Part shown: in pieces, positions 62,493-64,000 of the stretch
Layout of the letters: the number at the start of each line of letters is the position of its first letter
Numbering within the stretch: position 1 is the stretch's first letter
NCBI RefSeq assembly: GCF_038007285.1
Contig: NZ_JBBOWX010000001.1
Span: 3,737,501 to 3,801,500 of the forward strand
Direction of reading: 5' to 3'
Length of the DNA stretch: 64,000 bases
Source: Sporosarcina sp. FSL K6-3457
GTDB lineage: Bacteria > Bacillota > Bacilli > Bacillales_A > Planococcaceae
The notes under the pieces: generated by a model
What the model saw: the letters and a program-made list of their open reading frames with translations, nothing else
What the model was told of the DNA's origin: nothing
Database searches by the model: none
Made by a program: the position numbers and the translations under genes

Positions 62493-63438
62493 AGAAAAAC
62501 ACTCCAATCACTGTGAGGATAAGCCAAAAAGTAAAGGCAACGATATGCATTTGCCGAATGGTCAATTTAATATGTGCTGCTGTAAGCGGAACAGTACCTG
62601 GACCGATTTCTGGTCGTTCAGATACCACACCACGATATGTACTTTTACCACCCAATTTAACGCCTAATTGCCAAGCCGTTGCCGCTTCTAAAAAGCCACT
62701 ATTCGGACTTGGATGGCGCCTAGCATCTCGGTTCCAACCCGTAAAGCGTTTCATCAAACCCAACCGACCTTCATTCGGTGAATAGAAAATAATGAGAAAG
62801 CCCGTCATTCGTGCGGGGATGAAATTCAATACATCATCCGCGCGTGCAGAAAACTTGCCGAACTTTTCATAGCGCTCATCCTTGTAGCCGATCATGGAAT
62901 CAAGTGTATTGACCGTTTTATAGAGCCACAAGCCTGGCGCACCAAGTAAAAATGCCCAAAACAACGGTGACGTGATGCCATCCGCCGTATTTTCGGATAC
63001 TGTTTCAATGGCTCCACGCGCAATATCACTTTCCTGTAACTTTTCTGTATCACGACCGACAATCCACGATAGCTTCGTACGCGCCTCTGGTAAATCTTTC
63101 GCAACAAGCGGATCGTACACACTTAGTGCTGCATCGCGTAAACTTTTTTGTGCCAGTCCAATTGCGATAAGAATAGCTTCGACAATGATACCCGCAAATA
63201 GATTCATTTGATAAGCGAACGCGACAATGATGAAGACCATTATAAAAACGCTACCGACCATAATGAAAAGCGTAAGCGCCCCTTTCCCTGTGCGGAAACG
63301 TCCTTTATTCAAAAGGGAGGTCAACTTGGAAATCAAATTGCCAATCCAGCGAATCGGATGTGGCCAGGTTGGCGGATCTCCAATGATACGGTCGAGTAAA
63401 AAACCGATTGCAATGGCGATAAAATGTGCTGGAATCAC
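62479..63438 (-). CDS. cbiB: Adenosylcobinamide-phosphate synthase CbiB
   Basis: Membrane enzyme attaching aminopropanol (phosphate) to adenosylcobyric acid. FLLDRIIGDPPTWPHPIRWIG, ETVSENTADGITSPLFWA, and NTLDSMIGYKDERYEKFG are family hallmarks. GTG at 63438 follows AAAGGGTGG and overlaps the cbiZ stop by 4 nt; 319 aa. Confidence 0.95.
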   Translation of the reverse strand: MIPAHFIAIAIGFLLDRIIGDPPTWPHPIRWIGNLISKLTSLLNKGRFRTGKGALTLFIMVGSVFIMVFIIVAFAYQMNLFAGIIVEAILIAIGLAQKSLRDAALSVYDPLVAKDLPEARTKLSWIVGRDTEKLQESDIARGAIETVSENTADGITSPLFWAFLLGAPGLWLYKTVNTLDSMIGYKDERYEKFGKFSARADDVLNFIPARMTGFLIIFYSPNEGRLGLMKRFTGWNRDARRHPSPNSGFLEAATAWQLGVKLGGKSTYRGVVSERPEIGPGTVPLTAAHIKLTIRQMHIVAFTFWLILTVIGVFFYAIA

Positions 63439-64000
63439 GTTGTCCACCCTTTCGCTTGCTTATAGGCATGAATGGCGCGAATTGTGCAATCATAGACGCC
63501 ATGTCCAATCAGTTTACCGAGCGGCGTAATGGGTCCTGCATAAGGCAGAAATTCGCCTTGTTGTGTTGCCGCAACGAGTAGGCTGTCCGTTGATGTCCCC
63601 GTTGCGATGGTACCCGTTAGTGGATCTTGTATAGCTTCCACTTGCAGCGCTTTTGTTTTCGCTTCAGTTGCTGTAATCATCGCTTGAATAAATGCTTCAT
63701 CCGGTAATGTACCGTTGACGATAATCCATGTATTAATGGTACCAATGCGTGGTTCACGATCACGAGTCAGCGCCTGGGACACATCGACCGCATTGCCAAC
63801 GCCTGCCGTTACCGCAATTAACACCGTACCAAAATCCCCCTGATAACACTCTACCTCTACATGTTCCGTTGTCACTGCCGTCATCATGCCAACCGTATCT
63901 GCGCCATGAAAACCTTGTTGCTCTAGATAGGCTGCCATTTCAGCTTTGGCATCATCACTATTGTAGTTGGCATCGACGTGGCGGTTGACAAATGCACGAT
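63435..64000 (-). CDS. cbiZ: Adenosylcobinamide amidohydrolase CbiZ (partial)
   Basis: Removes the aminopropanol arm of cobinamide, giving adenosylcobyric acid for rebuilding by CbiB. The frame runs off the right edge; the visible part begins RAFVNRHVDANYNSDD and continues EMAAYLEQQGF, GMMTAVTTEHVEV, VTAGVGNAVDVSQAL and TGTSTDSLLVAA. An internal ATG at 63938 is not the true start, because the conserved FVNRHV segment lies before it. First visible gene of the operon. Confidence 0.93.
   Translation of the reverse strand, partial: RAFVNRHVDANYNSDDAKAEMAAYLEQQGFHGADTVGMMTAVTTEHVEVECYQGDFGTVLIAVTAGVGNAVDVSQALTRDREPRIGTINTWIIVNGTLPDEAFIQAMITATEAKTKALQVEAIQDPLTGTIATGTSTDSLLVAATQQGEFLPYAGPITPLGKLIGHGVYDCTIRAIHAYKQAKGWTT

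Noticed and set aside
63435-63938. CbiZ starting at the internal ATG 63938
   Set aside because: The upstream in-frame residues FVNRHV belong to the CbiZ family, so the gene continues past the window edge.

Overview
The window reads as a chromosomal segment of a low-to-mid GC, endospore-forming Bacillota of the Bacillales. Evidence: AGGAGG-type ribosome binding sites, GTG/TTG starts, sporulation genes spoIIID, spoIID, spoIIQ, spoIIR and spo0F, two murA paralogues, an RNA polymerase delta subunit with an acidic tail, and the B. subtilis-like order ssb-ywpF-fabZ-flhP/flhO-mbl-spoIIID ... murAA-ywzB-atp operon-mnaA-upp-glyA-ywlG-rpiB-ywlE-mntP-sua5-spoIIR-prmC-prfA-tdk-rpmE-rho-glpX-murAB-tal-fbaA-spo0F-ywjG-pyrG-rpoE. 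Gene content (IcmF, B12 salvage) and the intergenic repeats make a Planococcaceae member such as Sporosarcina the best guess; this is inference.

Layout. 1-4.9 kb: accessory end with the tail of an unknown gene, small ORFs, ssb, ywpF, a 44-copy 21-bp tandem array, an Asn-rich lipoprotein, a second degenerate 21-bp array, an unknown protein and fabZ. 4.9-10.6 kb: membrane protein EpuA, rod proteins FlhO/FlhP, Mbl, and the sporulation genes. 10.7-20.3 kb: murAA, ywzB and the complete F1Fo ATP synthase operon with a clear promoter and a long leader. 20.4-31.2 kb: a third 21-bp array, then the conserved mnaA-to-prfA block, with a chemoreceptor inserted between ywlE and rpiB. 31.4-41.5 kb: thymidine kinase, L31, Rho, carbon metabolism, Spo0F, CTP synthase with a visible CTP-sensing attenuator, and RNAP delta. 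42.2-45.3 kb: a 1018-residue double-kinase hybrid sensor. 45.7-56.3 kb: an acyl-CoA catabolic block (IcmF, TetR regulator, two acyl-CoA dehydrogenases, 3-hydroxybutyryl-CoA dehydrogenase, thiolase, ETF:quinone oxidoreductase-like FadF) with two matching FadR-like operators. 56.6-64 kb: a tightly overlapping cobalamin salvage operon (cbiZ, cbiB, cobD, cobU, a CobQ-like protein lacking its glutaminase domain, cobS, phosphatase, short CobU-like protein, PduO adenosyltransferase, cblT, cblS) running off the right edge. Salvaged adenosylcobalamin would serve IcmF.

Almost everything is on the minus strand; plus-strand genes are the partial gene at the left edge, ywpF and ywjG. No rRNA, tRNA, CRISPR or transposase gene was seen.

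The most unusual content is non-coding. Four intergenic arrays with unrelated unit sequences all have a 21-bp period (two B-DNA turns). Two families of complex palindromic elements are also present. One family (three copies) sits 26-31 nt upstream of start codons of atpC, glyA and rpoE; one copy is interrupted by a member of the other family, and one supplies the last codons of ywlG.
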